From: Dyadobacter sediminis
GTDB taxonomy: Bacteria > Bacteroidota > Bacteroidia > Cytophagales > Spirosomataceae
Length of the DNA stretch: 64,000 bases
Direction: 5' to 3'
NCBI RefSeq assembly: GCF_005860765.1
Contig: NZ_VCEI01000028.1
Coordinates: forward strand, 535,357 to 599,356
The position numbers were made by a program, and so were the translations under genes. The notes below the pieces were generated by a model. It was not told where the DNA came from and did no database searches. It worked only from the letters and a program-made list of their open reading frames with translations. This document shows, piece by piece, positions 1 through 8,236 of the stretch; within the stretch, counting starts at the first letter, position 1; every line of letters begins with the position of its first letter.

Positions 1-590
1 ACGTCATGTCTGTCGGAGTAATTCTTGCGATTACAGGGCTTGTTTGGGGATTTCAGTGGTTTTCACAATCCTTGTACACAGCAACAGGCGGCATCGGGTC
101 CGACCAGTATTACAATCCGGTTTCAGATACCACGGCCATAGCTGCGGAATTCAAGCCGATGACCGCTGTGGATCGTGCATGGCATACTTTACAGCGGGAA
201 TATCCGCAGCATCAGGGAATGAACATTTCCTTTCCGCATCTGAAATCCGAATCCATTTATTCATATGTGAATTTCCGACATGGCACTTATTATCATGTGG
301 ATTACAATTATTTTGATCAGCATACATTGAAGAAAATAAAAGCGGAAGGGCCATATACCGGAAAATACAGCGAAGCCAATTTCGGGAAAAAGCTGCGCAG
401 AATGAACTACGACATTCATACAGGTGCCATTCTGGGGCTTCCGGGGAAAATCCTGGCCTTTTTCGCCAGCCTGATCTGCGCAACTTTGCCTGTTACCGGG
501 TTTATAATCTGGTGGGGAAGAAGAAATAAGAGCCAGAAAAAAGTAAAGAAAAACGTGCAGAAACTGAAACCGGATCTGGTCAGCCGTTAG
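1..590 (+). CDS. PepSY-associated transmembrane protein, C-terminal part
   Basis: The gene is cut by the left edge; the frame is open from the first bases to TAG at 588-590. The visible part starts inside a membrane helix (GVILAITGLVWGFQW) and continues with an extracytoplasmic segment. It ends with the pattern HTGAILGLPGKILAFFASL, then VTGFIIWWGRR and a lysine-rich tail. The HTG...GLPGK..AF...TG..IWW pattern is characteristic of PepSY-TM proteins, inner-membrane proteins often found beside siderophore receptors and thought to act in ferric-siderophore reduction. The true start lies outside the window. Its stop overlaps that of the convergent GH16 gene by 4 nt. Confidence 0.85.
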   Translation, partial: VMSVGVILAITGLVWGFQWFSQSLYTATGGIGSDQYYNPVSDTTAIAAEFKPMTAVDRAWHTLQREYPQHQGMNISFPHLKSESIYSYVNFRHGTYYHVDYNYFDQHTLKKIKAEGPYTGKYSEANFGKKLRRMNYDIHTGAILGLPGKILAFFASLICATLPVTGFIIWWGRRNKSQKKVKKNVQKLKPDLVSR

Positions 591-1420
591 TTTCCTGTTT
601 TCTGATAAACTCTTACATAATCGATTTCAAATCGGGCCGGGAATTGAGTTCCTGAAGGATCGCCGCCGTTATCACCGCCGATTGCAAGGGTCAGTAATAA
701 ATAATGCGGCTGCGCAAATGGCCTGATATCTGTATTTTTTGCATTACGTGCTTTTTCAAGATCCTGCGAATTGATCAGCTGATCATCAACGTATAAACGA
801 ATGCTTTTTTCGTCCCAGTCCATTCGCCAGGTATGAAACTTTGAAGACCATTCAGGATCATTGAATTCACTGACTGGTTTTTTTACAGCATTCCAGACGG
901 GCTTGTATCGTTCCGCTGAGCCCCAGGCCATATTGGCGAGCAGCATGTTTCTGTAAAATTCCATGATGTCGATCTCTCCGTTATCCGGCCATTCGCCTTT
1001 TTCGCCCAGTGTCCAGAACGCAGGCCATAATCCGGATCGGGTGTCAATTCGGGCTTTTATTTCAAAACGGCCATACTGAAAGCTTTTTCTGCCGCGCGTC
1101 ACAATGCTTGCAGAAGTATACTCGGCATATTCCCGGTTCTGTTTCCAGCTTTTGCTGTTCGCATTGTAATCCGGATTTTTGACCCGTTCTTTCTTTGCCT
1201 CGAGAATCAGGAATCCGTCTTTGCAATATGCATTTTTGCCCTGAAACCATTGCGCTTCATTGTTTCTTGCAAATCCCGTTTCCGGCTGCCATATCTCCGG
1301 GTTGGGCGGGCCGTTCTGTTCAAATTCATCGGACCAAACCAGTGTCCATTGTGCCTCGGCAACCGCAGTCGTTAATGCCATTGTTAAAATGAGAAGGAAG
1401 TTTTTCAGTATGAAATGCAT
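587..1420 (-). CDS. Glycoside hydrolase family 16 beta-glucanase, secreted
   Basis: A 277-residue protein with a signal peptide (residues 1-23, ending AEA before QWTLVWSDEF). The GH16 active-site signature E-I-D-I-M-E is intact at residues 149-154: Glu149 is expected to be the nucleophile and Glu154 the acid/base. The preceding GLWPAFWTLGEKGEWPDNG is the usual substrate-cleft strand, and the C-terminus (FEIDYVRVYQ) is the canonical last beta-strand. Members cleave beta-1,3 or beta-1,3-1,4 glucans such as laminarin or lichenan; which one is not decidable here. It stands alone, convergent with the PepSY gene. Confidence 0.92.
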   Translation of the reverse strand: MHFILKNFLLILTMALTTAVAEAQWTLVWSDEFEQNGPPNPEIWQPETGFARNNEAQWFQGKNAYCKDGFLILEAKKERVKNPDYNANSKSWKQNREYAEYTSASIVTRGRKSFQYGRFEIKARIDTRSGLWPAFWTLGEKGEWPDNGEIDIMEFYRNMLLANMAWGSAERYKPVWNAVKKPVSEFNDPEWSSKFHTWRMDWDEKSIRLYVDDQLINSQDLEKARNAKNTDIRPFAQPHYLLLTLAIGGDNGGDPSGTQFPARFEIDYVRVYQKTGN

Positions 1421-1640
1421 ATTTCAAATATCAGCTGTTTTCCGCCGGAATGATTGTTTGGCTAAAATAGAAAGTACATAGCAGGATTTTTCTAATCAGA
1501 CGGATCATTCCGGGACAAGGAAGTCAGAGTACATTTCAAAAGCTTGTTTTATTTAAAATACTTTCCCTTTTGTTTGTAAATACAGCCGGTAAGATCGTTT
1601 TTTAAGCTGAAAAGCATTATTACGCAGTTAAATTTTCAGA

Positions 1641-2663
1641 ATGAACAGAATAGTAGAAACAGCCAGAAAAGCAGGATTGGACGGATTTATGCTTGGATTG
1701 ATCAGCATGATTTTTTTGGCCTGGCTATGGCCGTACCCCGGGATGAAAGAAAGTCCGGTGCCGCTTTCCGAAATTTCCACGTATGCCGTTTCTATCATTT
1801 TCTTTTTTTACGGACTGCGTCTCAGCGCCGAAAAGCTGCGCGCGGGTCTGGTGAACTGGAAACTGCATGTGACAGTACATTTTTCCACTTTTGTTTTATT
1901 TCCGCTGCTTGCTCTTGCCTGCCGCTCTTTGTTCAAAACCGAAGAAAGCCAGTCGCTCTGGCTTGCTATATTCTTTTTAACTGCTTTGCCTTCAACGGTT
2001 TCTTCTTCCGTCGTCATGGTTTCACTTGCAAAGGGAAATATTCCTGCGGCTATATTCAACGCAAGCATTTCCAGCCTTTTAGGCGTTTTTATAACACCTT
2101 TCTGGATGGGACTGGTAATGGAATCGGGCAATACCGATTTTGATATGTTGTCGGTTGTTATCAAACTGTCACTTCAGGTTTTACTGCCGGTATTTGCAGG
2201 AATACTTTTGAACAAGAAATATGGTCATTTTGCCGAAAGCAAGAAAAAATACATCCGCTATTTTGATCAGTCTTCCATTTTGCTGATCGTGTACACATCC
2301 TTTTGCGAATCTTTTGGCGAGCATCTGTTCAGTTCGCTGGGATGGGAAGAAATCGTATTGTTGGCAATAGGAATGCTTGCGCTGTTTTTCGGGATTTATT
2401 ATCTGCTGACTTTCATAAGCGACTTGCTGAAATTTAATCGCGGAGACAAGGTTACGGCTGTATTTTGCGGCTCGAAAAAATCGCTTGTGCAAGGCGCGGT
2501 GATGTCCAAAGTTCTGTTTTCCGGAGCGCAGGCCGGACTGATGCTGCTGCCCATTATGATTTATCACGCATTGCAGCTGATCGCCGCCAGTATCATTGCG
2601 CAGCGCATGGCCGCAGAAGTAAAAGATGAAACGGTAAATGAACACGTTCTCAATAAAAAGTAA
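1641..2663 (+). CDS. Bile acid:sodium symporter-like (SBF-like) transporter
   Basis: A 340-residue polytopic membrane protein with about ten hydrophobic segments. Features such as FFFYGLRLSAEKL, LTALPSTVSSSVVMVSLAKGN and FCGSKKSLVQGAVMSK place it in the SBF-like branch of the bile acid:sodium symporter superfamily (PF13593 type, YfeH-like). Substrates of this branch are mostly unknown organic anions, so none is assigned. The ATG at 1641 gives a standard length. The downstream DUF4230 gene begins 3 nt after its stop, so the two are probably cotranscribed. Confidence 0.88.
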   Translation: MNRIVETARKAGLDGFMLGLISMIFLAWLWPYPGMKESPVPLSEISTYAVSIIFFFYGLRLSAEKLRAGLVNWKLHVTVHFSTFVLFPLLALACRSLFKTEESQSLWLAIFFLTALPSTVSSSVVMVSLAKGNIPAAIFNASISSLLGVFITPFWMGLVMESGNTDFDMLSVVIKLSLQVLLPVFAGILLNKKYGHFAESKKKYIRYFDQSSILLIVYTSFCESFGEHLFSSLGWEEIVLLAIGMLALFFGIYYLLTFISDLLKFNRGDKVTAVFCGSKKSLVQGAVMSKVLFSGAQAGLMLLPIMIYHALQLIAASIIAQRMAAEVKDETVNEHVLNKK

Positions 2664-2666
2664 GTT

Positions 2667-3290
2667 ATGCGTCTGTTTTCCTGGTTATTCAAAATACTGG
2701 TTTTATTATTGTTACTTGCTGGAATCCAATCCTTATGGACCAGTTTTCGTACCGGAAAATGGGTTCCCGACTGGATGAGCGGCAAGGATCAGACCGAGAC
2801 GGTGCATACATTGGTACTGCAGGAAATCAGCGCGATGGGAAAACTCGAGCTGGTGAAATATAATTTCAAAGACGTTGTGGAACAGGAAATTGTCAAAACT
2901 TTCCTGCCCAATGCAAAGGCCGTCCTGATCGTGCAGGGTGAAGCAATCGGCTGCGTGGATCTTACGCAACTCGAAATGGCGGATATTACTTCCGACGATT
3001 CCGTTCTGGTCGTCAATATGCCCGAACCCGAGCTTTGTGTTTTTAAAATAGATCACAGCAAATCGAAAGTTTACAACACAGAATACGCCTTTACGGAAGA
3101 AGCAAAACTGGTTCAGGATGCATATAAGCAGGCTGAAAAGCAAATTCAGAAATCAGCGCTGGATATGGGAATTCTGGACCAGACAAGGCAAAATGCAAGA
3201 AAGATCCTGACACCCGTTCTGGAAAAAGCTTCCGGCAAAAAAGTAGTCCTGAAATTTCCATTGAATGCTGAAATTGATAAGTTACGCTGA
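2667..3290 (+). CDS. DUF4230 domain protein, membrane-anchored
   Basis: A 207-residue protein with one N-terminal hydrophobic segment (about residues 3-22, LFSWLFKILVLLLLLAGIQ) that anchors or exports it. The rest is soluble. The core (EISAMGKLELVKYNFKDVVE ... VLIVQGEAIGCVDLTQL ... VVNMPEPELCVFKIDHSKSKVYN) matches the pattern of DUF4230, a Bacteroidota/Firmicutes family of unknown function. It follows the SBF-like transporter by 3 nt and precedes the glutamine synthetase-like gene by 26 nt, so it may be read with either. No catalytic motif is evident. Confidence 0.82.
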   Translation: MRLFSWLFKILVLLLLLAGIQSLWTSFRTGKWVPDWMSGKDQTETVHTLVLQEISAMGKLELVKYNFKDVVEQEIVKTFLPNAKAVLIVQGEAIGCVDLTQLEMADITSDDSVLVVNMPEPELCVFKIDHSKSKVYNTEYAFTEEAKLVQDAYKQAEKQIQKSALDMGILDQTRQNARKILTPVLEKASGKKVVLKFPLNAEIDKLR

Positions 3291-3316
3291 TATAAACCTG
3301 TTAACTGACTCTTCTG

Positions 3317-4693
3317 ATGAATAAAAAAGGATTTCTGACACCAGATGAACTGGCAAGTAAAATAGGAGAGGGGCTGATTGAAACCATTGTTGTAGCTTTT
3401 ACGGATCATTACGGCCGGTTAATGGGCAAACGTGTTGATGCGGATTATTTCATGGATTCCGTACTGCAATCCGGAACGCATGGCTGCAATTATCTGCTGA
3501 CAACCGATATGGCCATGGATCCGGTGCCCGGCTACAGATATGCAAACTGGGAACTGGGCTACGGCGATTTTCATCTTGTGCCGGATCTGCAAACACTGCG
3601 TATTGCCGACTGGCTGGAAAAAACGGCACTGATCCTTTGTGATCTGCATAATGAAAAAACGCACGAACTGGAAACCATTGCGCCAAGATCCATTCTGAAA
3701 AAACAGCTTGAAAAGCTCGAAGCTGACGGTTCAAAATGCTTTGCCGCTTCCGAGCTTGAATATTATCTGCTGGAAAACAGCTACAAACAGGCTTTTCAGC
3801 AAAATTTTCAAAACCTGACGCCTGCCGGATATTATCTGGAAGATTATCATATCATGCAGGGTACGCGGAATGAAAAATATACTTCCGCTGTAAGGCGTCA
3901 TTTGAAAAATTCGGGTATTGAAATTGAAACTTCCAAAGGCGAATGGGGGCTTGGACAGCATGAACTGAATGTAAAATATTCGGAAGTACTTCCGATGGCT
4001 GACAATCATATCGTTTACAAGCAATGCATGAAAGAAGTAGCCGATGCCATGGGTTGTTCGGTCACTTTTATGGCAAAATTCGCTTCTGATCAGGCGGGTT
4101 CCAGCAGTCATATCCATATGAGCCTCTGGAAAGATGGTGAAAATGCATTTGCCGGCGATCAGGAATTTGGTCCTGTAAAAGGTTCGGATCTGTTTCGCTG
4201 GTTTCTGGGTGGCTGGATAAAACATGTTCCGGATGTTATGCCTTTTTATGCGCCAACAATCAATTCATATAAGCGATTTGTAGACGGCTCCTGGGCGCCT
4301 ACCCGGCTTGCATGGAGCTATGATAACCGGACTGCGGGTTTCCGGGTTGTAGGCAGCGGCGCCAGTCTGAGAATCGAATGCCGGATTCCGGGTGCAGACT
4401 GCAATCCTTATCTTGCCTTTGCAGCTTCACTCGCCTCAGGACTGGATGGAATCAAAAACAGAACCGAACCGCCGGAATGTTTCGTCGGTGACATATACGC
4501 CGCGGCGCATCTGCCCAGAGTTCCCTACACGCTTGCAGAAGCAACAGCCATGTTCGAAAACAGTGAATTTGCCAAAAATACATTTGGCAAAGAGGTTGTA
4601 GAGCACTACACGCATTTTTTTAAAACGGAACAGCGTGCTTATGATACATCGGTAACGGATTGGGAAAGGAAACGGTATTTTGAGCAGATTTAG
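3317..4693 (+). CDS. Glutamine synthetase-family gamma-glutamyl-amine ligase
   Basis: A 458-residue enzyme of the glutamine synthetase fold: beta-grasp N-domain (about 15-115) and catalytic domain (about 120-458). Motifs seen are ELEYYLLE (metal site), GLGQHELNVKYS, SDQAGSSSHIHMSLW (ATP/metal His), FVDGSWAPTRLAWSYDNRTAGFR and RIECRIPGADCNPYLA (glutamate binding). The wording of these motifs and the lack of the adenylylation-loop arrangement of GlnA point to the PuuA/gamma-glutamylamide ligase branch, which joins glutamate to an amine. The downstream SDR, ALDH and class I amidotransferase fit that reading. Ammonia-assimilating activity cannot be excluded from sequence alone. The gene is separated from its partners by the RAYT island at 4700-5830. 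Confidence 0.88.
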   Translation: MNKKGFLTPDELASKIGEGLIETIVVAFTDHYGRLMGKRVDADYFMDSVLQSGTHGCNYLLTTDMAMDPVPGYRYANWELGYGDFHLVPDLQTLRIADWLEKTALILCDLHNEKTHELETIAPRSILKKQLEKLEADGSKCFAASELEYYLLENSYKQAFQQNFQNLTPAGYYLEDYHIMQGTRNEKYTSAVRRHLKNSGIEIETSKGEWGLGQHELNVKYSEVLPMADNHIVYKQCMKEVADAMGCSVTFMAKFASDQAGSSSHIHMSLWKDGENAFAGDQEFGPVKGSDLFRWFLGGWIKHVPDVMPFYAPTINSYKRFVDGSWAPTRLAWSYDNRTAGFRVVGSGASLRIECRIPGADCNPYLAFAASLASGLDGIKNRTEPPECFVGDIYAAAHLPRVPYTLAEATAMFENSEFAKNTFGKEVVEHYTHFFKTEQRAYDTSVTDWERKRYFEQI

Positions 4694-4834
4694 CACTACA
4701 TTTCGGGCCGCAGGAGCAATCCCCTGTTTGTAGTACAATACCAATCAAAATTGTTTGGCTCCGGAGGAGCCCCCTGCCGTATTTCAAGAAAAAAATACTT
4801 TATTTTACAATGTACAAACACACACACCTTTTTA
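4694..4834 (+). repeat. Upstream REP-like hairpin block of the RAYT element
   Basis: This stretch between the ligase stop and the transposase start contains a perfect hairpin GGCTCC-GGA-GGAGCC at 4757-4771. It also has a diverged copy of the repeat-unit phrase CCTGTTTGTAG (about 4722-4732). The hairpin is the reverse complement of the GCTCC-TCC-GGAGC hairpins downstream, so the transposase is bracketed by related palindromes in opposite orientation, as is usual for RAYT/REP elements. An in-frame TTG at 4751 would run the hairpin into the coding frame; I take the ATG at 4835 as the start. Confidence 0.7.
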
Positions 4835-5296
4835 ATGGCAGATACCTATTCACAAATTTACCTGCAATTTGTTTTCACAGTGAAAAACCGTGAAAGCCTG
4901 ATACCAAGAGAGAACAAAGAAGAACTGCATAAATACATCAGCGGCCTGGTCCGGAACAGAAAGGCTAAAATGCTGGCAATCCATTGTATGCCGGACCATG
5001 TTCATCTTTTTGTCGGTTTTCGTCCGGTACTTTCAATTTCTGATTTTATTAAAGAACTTAAAGTAGAAAGCAACGAGTTTGTAAATGCGCAGAAATGGAC
5101 AAAACAAAAATTTGCATGGCAGGAAGGTTACGGCGTTTTCTCTTACTCCCATTCACATATTAATTCAGTAATTCAGTATATTTTGAATCAGGAAGAACAT
5201 CATCGAAAACGTACATTCAGAGAAGAGTATCATGATTTTTTAAAGAAGTTTGAAGTCCCGTTTGAAGACAAACATTTATTTGAATTTTTTGAGTAA
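4835..5296 (+). mobile_element. REP-associated tyrosine transposase (RAYT, IS200/IS605-like Y1)
   Basis: A 153-residue protein with the complete Y1/HUH nuclease signature: His55-Val-His57 in MPDHVHLFVGF (HUH motif) and the catalytic tyrosine Tyr115 in QYILNQEEHH. The N-terminal TYSQIYLQFVFTVKNRE is the standard first strand of the transposase_17 (IS200-like) family. Such proteins nick single-stranded DNA at hairpins. The single gene with no second IS605 ORF, flanked by imperfect palindromes and tandem repeats, marks it as a domesticated RAYT rather than a free insertion sequence. The longer TTG-initiated frame from 4751 reads through a hairpin and is rejected. Confidence 0.9.
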
Positions 5297-5314
5297 AGAC
5301 CAAAGAGTATCAGA

Positions 5315-5786
5315 AGCGAAACAAAAAGTCATGGAATGGCTTCCTGCTTGTAGGGAGCTCCTCCGGAGCCAGGACATTATATATTTGAAAATTCGTTTTC
5401 TATAAACAGGATGCTCCTCCGGAGCGAAACGGAAAGCTATGGAAATGGCTTCCTGCTTGTAGGAAGCTCCTCGGGAGCTAGGACATTATATATTTGAAAA
5501 TTCGTTTTCTATAAACAGGATGCTCCTCCGGAGCGAAACGGAAAGCTATGGAAATGGCTTCCTGCTTGTAGGAAGCTCCTCGGGAGCTAGGACATTATAT
5601 ATTTAAAAATTCGTTTTCTATAAACAGGATGCTTCTCCGGAGCAGAACGGAAAGCCATGGAATGGCTTCCTGCTTGTAGGAGCTCCTCCGGAGCTAGGAT
5701 ATTATATATTTAAAAATTCGTTTTCTATAAACAGGATGCTCCTCCGGAGCAGAACGGAAAGCCATGGAATGGCTCCCTGTTTCTAG
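5315..5786. repeat. Tandem array of 107-109-bp hairpin-rich repeats
   Basis: Four full copies begin at 5315, 5423, 5532 and 5641 (spacings 108, 109, 109), and a fifth, 38-nt partial copy begins at 5748 (spacing 107). Each unit carries four small hairpins: AGCCAT-GGA-ATGGCT (or wobble variants), AGCTCC-TCG-GGAGCT, GAAAA-TTCG-TTTTC (a UUCG-type tetraloop in RNA) and GCTCC-TCC-GGAGC. The array lies directly behind the RAYT gene and has no plausible open reading frame. It is presumably the substrate or product of that transposase. Copies 2 and 3 are almost identical, indicating recent tandem duplication. Confidence 0.9.
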
Positions 5787-5813
5787 CAAAAGGATAAATA
5801 ACATTCATGACAC

Positions 5814-5828
5814 GTCTCCGGAGGAGAC
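5814..5828. repeat. Distal REP-like hairpin bounding the repeat island
   Basis: GTCTCC-GGA-GGAGAC, a perfect 6-bp stem with the same GGA loop as the hairpin at 4757-4771, in the same orientation. The two differ at both partners of the second base pair of the stem (G-C in one, T-A in the other), so pairing is kept. The following CxCCTG is also shared. It lies 76 bases before the SDR start and closes the RAYT island. Confidence 0.7.
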
Positions 5829-5903
5829 TCCTGACGAGCAGCAATGCAACACAATTACAAAAAAATACTCAATTACTAAATTCAAACATTAACAAAAAGC
5901 CCG

Positions 5904-6677
5904 ATGCGCTTAGAAAACAAAGTAGCCCTCATAACCGGAGGAAGCGGCGGAATTGGCAGGGAAACTGCTCTCTTATTTGCCAAAGAAGGAACCAAAATTG
6001 TGGTAACTGATGTAAATGATCAAGCCGGACAGGAAACTGCTGATGAAATTATCAGTAACGGCGGAGAAGCATTCTTCATTCATTCGGATGTGTCCAAAGC
6101 TGCCGATTGCGAAGCCGCAGTTGCTTTTGCAGAAGAGAAATTCGGAAAACTGAACATTATTTTCAACAATGCCGGCATCATGCACAGCGATGATGACAAT
6201 GCGATGACAACCGAAGAATCTGTTTGGGATCTTACCATGAACATCAATGCCAAAGGTGTTTTCCTTGGTTGCAAATACGGCATACCGGCACTTCAGAGAG
6301 CAGGCGGAGGATCTATTATCAATACCGCATCATTCGTGGCCATTCTTGGCGCGGCTACTCCGCAGGTTGCTTATACGGCCAGCAAAGGAGCTGTTCTGGC
6401 TCTGACACGCGAGCTTGCCATTATTCATGCACGGGAAAATATTCGTGTAAACGCGCTTTGCCCCGGCCCGCTCAGAACGGAATTGTTAATGAAGTTTTTA
6501 AATACAGAAGAAAAAAAGCAGCGCCGCCTTGTACACATTCCGATGGGAAGATTCGGGGAAGCTAAGGAAATGGCTTACGCAGCATTGTTTCTGGCATCCG
6601 ACGAATCATCTTTTGTAACCGGAACAGATTTTCTTGTAGACGGAGGAATAACCTCAGCTTACGTAACACCTGTTTGA
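5904..6677 (+). CDS. Short-chain dehydrogenase/reductase
   Basis: A 257-residue classical SDR. It has the Rossmann dinucleotide motif TGGSGGIG at 11-18, NNAG at 88-91, catalytic Ser143, and the Tyr157-x3-Lys161 pair in YTASK. The Asp at the end of beta2 (VVTDVND) favours NAD over NADP. The C-terminal GTDFLVDGG is typical of the family. The substrate is not readable from sequence. Its position between a gamma-glutamyl ligase and an aldehyde dehydrogenase suggests an alcohol-to-aldehyde step on a glutamylated amino alcohol (inference). The ATG at 5904 places the glycine motif at the usual distance from the N-terminus. Confidence 0.93.
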   Translation: MRLENKVALITGGSGGIGRETALLFAKEGTKIVVTDVNDQAGQETADEIISNGGEAFFIHSDVSKAADCEAAVAFAEEKFGKLNIIFNNAGIMHSDDDNAMTTEESVWDLTMNINAKGVFLGCKYGIPALQRAGGGSIINTASFVAILGAATPQVAYTASKGAVLALTRELAIIHARENIRVNALCPGPLRTELLMKFLNTEEKKQRRLVHIPMGRFGEAKEMAYAALFLASDESSFVTGTDFLVDGGITSAYVTPV

Positions 6678-6836
6678 TAAAGCAGGAAAAGAGAGAAGGA
6701 AGAAAGGAAAAAAAGGAGAAATGGGGAAAAGGGATTAAGAAAAATCTTTCTTCCTTCATTATCCTTTCTCCATTTTCCTTCCTCCTTCCCTTATTTTCGT
6801 TCCTCATTCCCCATTTTCCATATTCTGTTTGAAAAA
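6678..6836. repeat. Polypurine/polypyrimidine imperfect inverted repeat
   Basis: Between the SDR and ALDH genes the top strand is almost pure purine from about 6684 to 6740, then almost pure pyrimidine from about 6750 to 6835. The halves are imperfectly complementary: for example GGAGAAATGGGGAAAAGGG on the left against the complement of CCTTTCTCCATTTTCC on the right. The transcript could fold into a long, bulged hairpin, and the duplex has triplex (H-DNA) potential. No gene is seen; the antisense reading frame over it is low-complexity and not credible. Confidence 0.65.
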
Positions 6837-8228
6837 ATGCCTGTACAAAAAACGATAAGTCCTGTTGATGGTTCCGTTTATGTTGAGCGCACGCTGGCTG
6901 ATGCTGATGCCGTTGAGTTGGCATTGGATTCGGCGGTTGTTGCTCAGAAGGAATGGCGTAAAACCACGCTTTCTGAAAGGGAAGCCATTTGCCGCAAAGC
7001 AGTTGAATATTTTCTGAACAATGCGGATGAAATCGGATTGGAACTTACATGGCAAATGGGCCGTCCGATCCGCTACACAGCCAATGAAATCAGGAAGGGA
7101 TTTCAGGAACGAGCCAATTATATGATTTCCATAGCAGGAAAAGCACTGGCAGACGTTGAGGTTGAAGAAATTTCCGGATTCAAAAGATTTATCCGCCGTG
7201 ATCCGCTTGGTGTTGTGTTCGTGGTTGCGCCGTGGAATTACCCGTATCTTACTTCTGTCAACTCTGTCATACCAGCTATTATGGCGGGTAATTCAGTCAT
7301 ACTGAAACATGCGCAGCAAACGCCGCTTTGCGCTGAACGGTACGCAAGAGCATTTGAATATGCCGGTTTGCCTGAAGGTGTTTTTCAGTATTTGCATGTC
7401 AGTCATGAACAGGTTGCTCAAATTATTGGTGACAATCGTATCGACTATGTTGCATTTACCGGTTCCGTAGAAGGCGGGCATGCTGTTCAGAAAGCAATCA
7501 ACGAACGATTTATCGTTGGCGGACTGGAACTTGGCGGTAAAGATCCTGCATATGTGCGGGCGGATGCCAATCTGGAGGATGCTGTTGAAAATCTGGTGGA
7601 TGGCTCTTTCTTTAATTCCGGCCAGTCCTGCTGCGGAATCGAGCGTATTTATGTGCACAGGAATGTTTATGAACAGTTTGTCGGTGCATTTGCTGAGCTT
7701 ACCAAAACGTATACGCTGGGCGATCCTACAAGCGGAGAAACCACATTGGGCCCGATGGTAAGAACGGCGGCTGCCGAGTTTGCACAGAAACAGATTGATG
7801 AAGCAATCTCGCAAGGCGCAACGGCACTGATTGATACCAGCCTTTTTCCTCCGCACCAATCGGGAACGCCTTATATGGCACCGCAGGTTTTGGTCAATGT
7901 AAATCATTCCATGCAGATCATGACCGAAGAAACCTTCGCGCCGGTCGTCGGCATCATGCCTGTGGAAAATGACGAAGAGGCGATCCGGCTGATGAACGAC
8001 AGTCAGTACGGACTTACTGCTTCGATATGGACAGCGGATATGGATGCCGCACTGCAAATCGGGGAACAGGTGGAAACCGGAACCTGGTTTATGAACCGCT
8101 GCGATTATCTGGATCCGGCTTTGGCCTGGACCGGCGTAAAAAAATCAGGGCGCGGCTGTACCTTGTCAACAATCGGTTACGAAGCACTGACCAGACCAAA
8201 ATCTTTTCATCTGAAAATTAACGCATAA
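6837..8228 (+). CDS. NAD(P)-dependent aldehyde dehydrogenase
   Basis: A 463-residue ALDH. It has the cofactor and oxyanion motif APWNYPYL (131-138), FTGSVEGG, general base Glu231 in LELGGKDP, and catalytic Cys265 in NSGQSC followed by a second Cys. EETFAPVVGIMPV and the C-terminal KKSGRGCTLSTIGYE are normal for the succinate-semialdehyde/PuuC-like side of the family. It would oxidise an aldehyde to an acid in the cytoplasm. In this cluster the likely substrate is a gamma-glutamylated amino-aldehyde (inference). The amidotransferase ATG follows its stop by 8 nt. Confidence 0.94.
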   Translation: MPVQKTISPVDGSVYVERTLADADAVELALDSAVVAQKEWRKTTLSEREAICRKAVEYFLNNADEIGLELTWQMGRPIRYTANEIRKGFQERANYMISIAGKALADVEVEEISGFKRFIRRDPLGVVFVVAPWNYPYLTSVNSVIPAIMAGNSVILKHAQQTPLCAERYARAFEYAGLPEGVFQYLHVSHEQVAQIIGDNRIDYVAFTGSVEGGHAVQKAINERFIVGGLELGGKDPAYVRADANLEDAVENLVDGSFFNSGQSCCGIERIYVHRNVYEQFVGAFAELTKTYTLGDPTSGETTLGPMVRTAAAEFAQKQIDEAISQGATALIDTSLFPPHQSGTPYMAPQVLVNVNHSMQIMTEETFAPVVGIMPVENDEEAIRLMNDSQYGLTASIWTADMDAALQIGEQVETGTWFMNRCDYLDPALAWTGVKKSGRGCTLSTIGYEALTRPKSFHLKINA

Positions 8229-8236
8229 TTTTGATC

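Noticed and set aside
1445..1513. Inverted repeat CCGGAATGAT ... ATCATTCCGG upstream of the SBF-like gene
   Set aside because: Real 10-bp arms but 49 bp apart, with no promoter box or partner regulator nearby; too weak to call a site.
4751..4834. N-terminal extension of the RAYT protein from a TTG
   Set aside because: It would translate the REP hairpin and adds residues unlike the transposase family; the ATG at 4835 gives the normal N-terminus.
5315..5786. CRISPR array
   Set aside because: The period is about 109 bp with the whole unit repeated and no unique spacers, and no cas genes are near; it is a tandem repeat tied to the RAYT.
6562..6924. Small minus-strand protein between SDR and ALDH
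   Set aside because: Its sequence is a low-complexity translation of the purine/pyrimidine tract and it overlaps both flanking genes.
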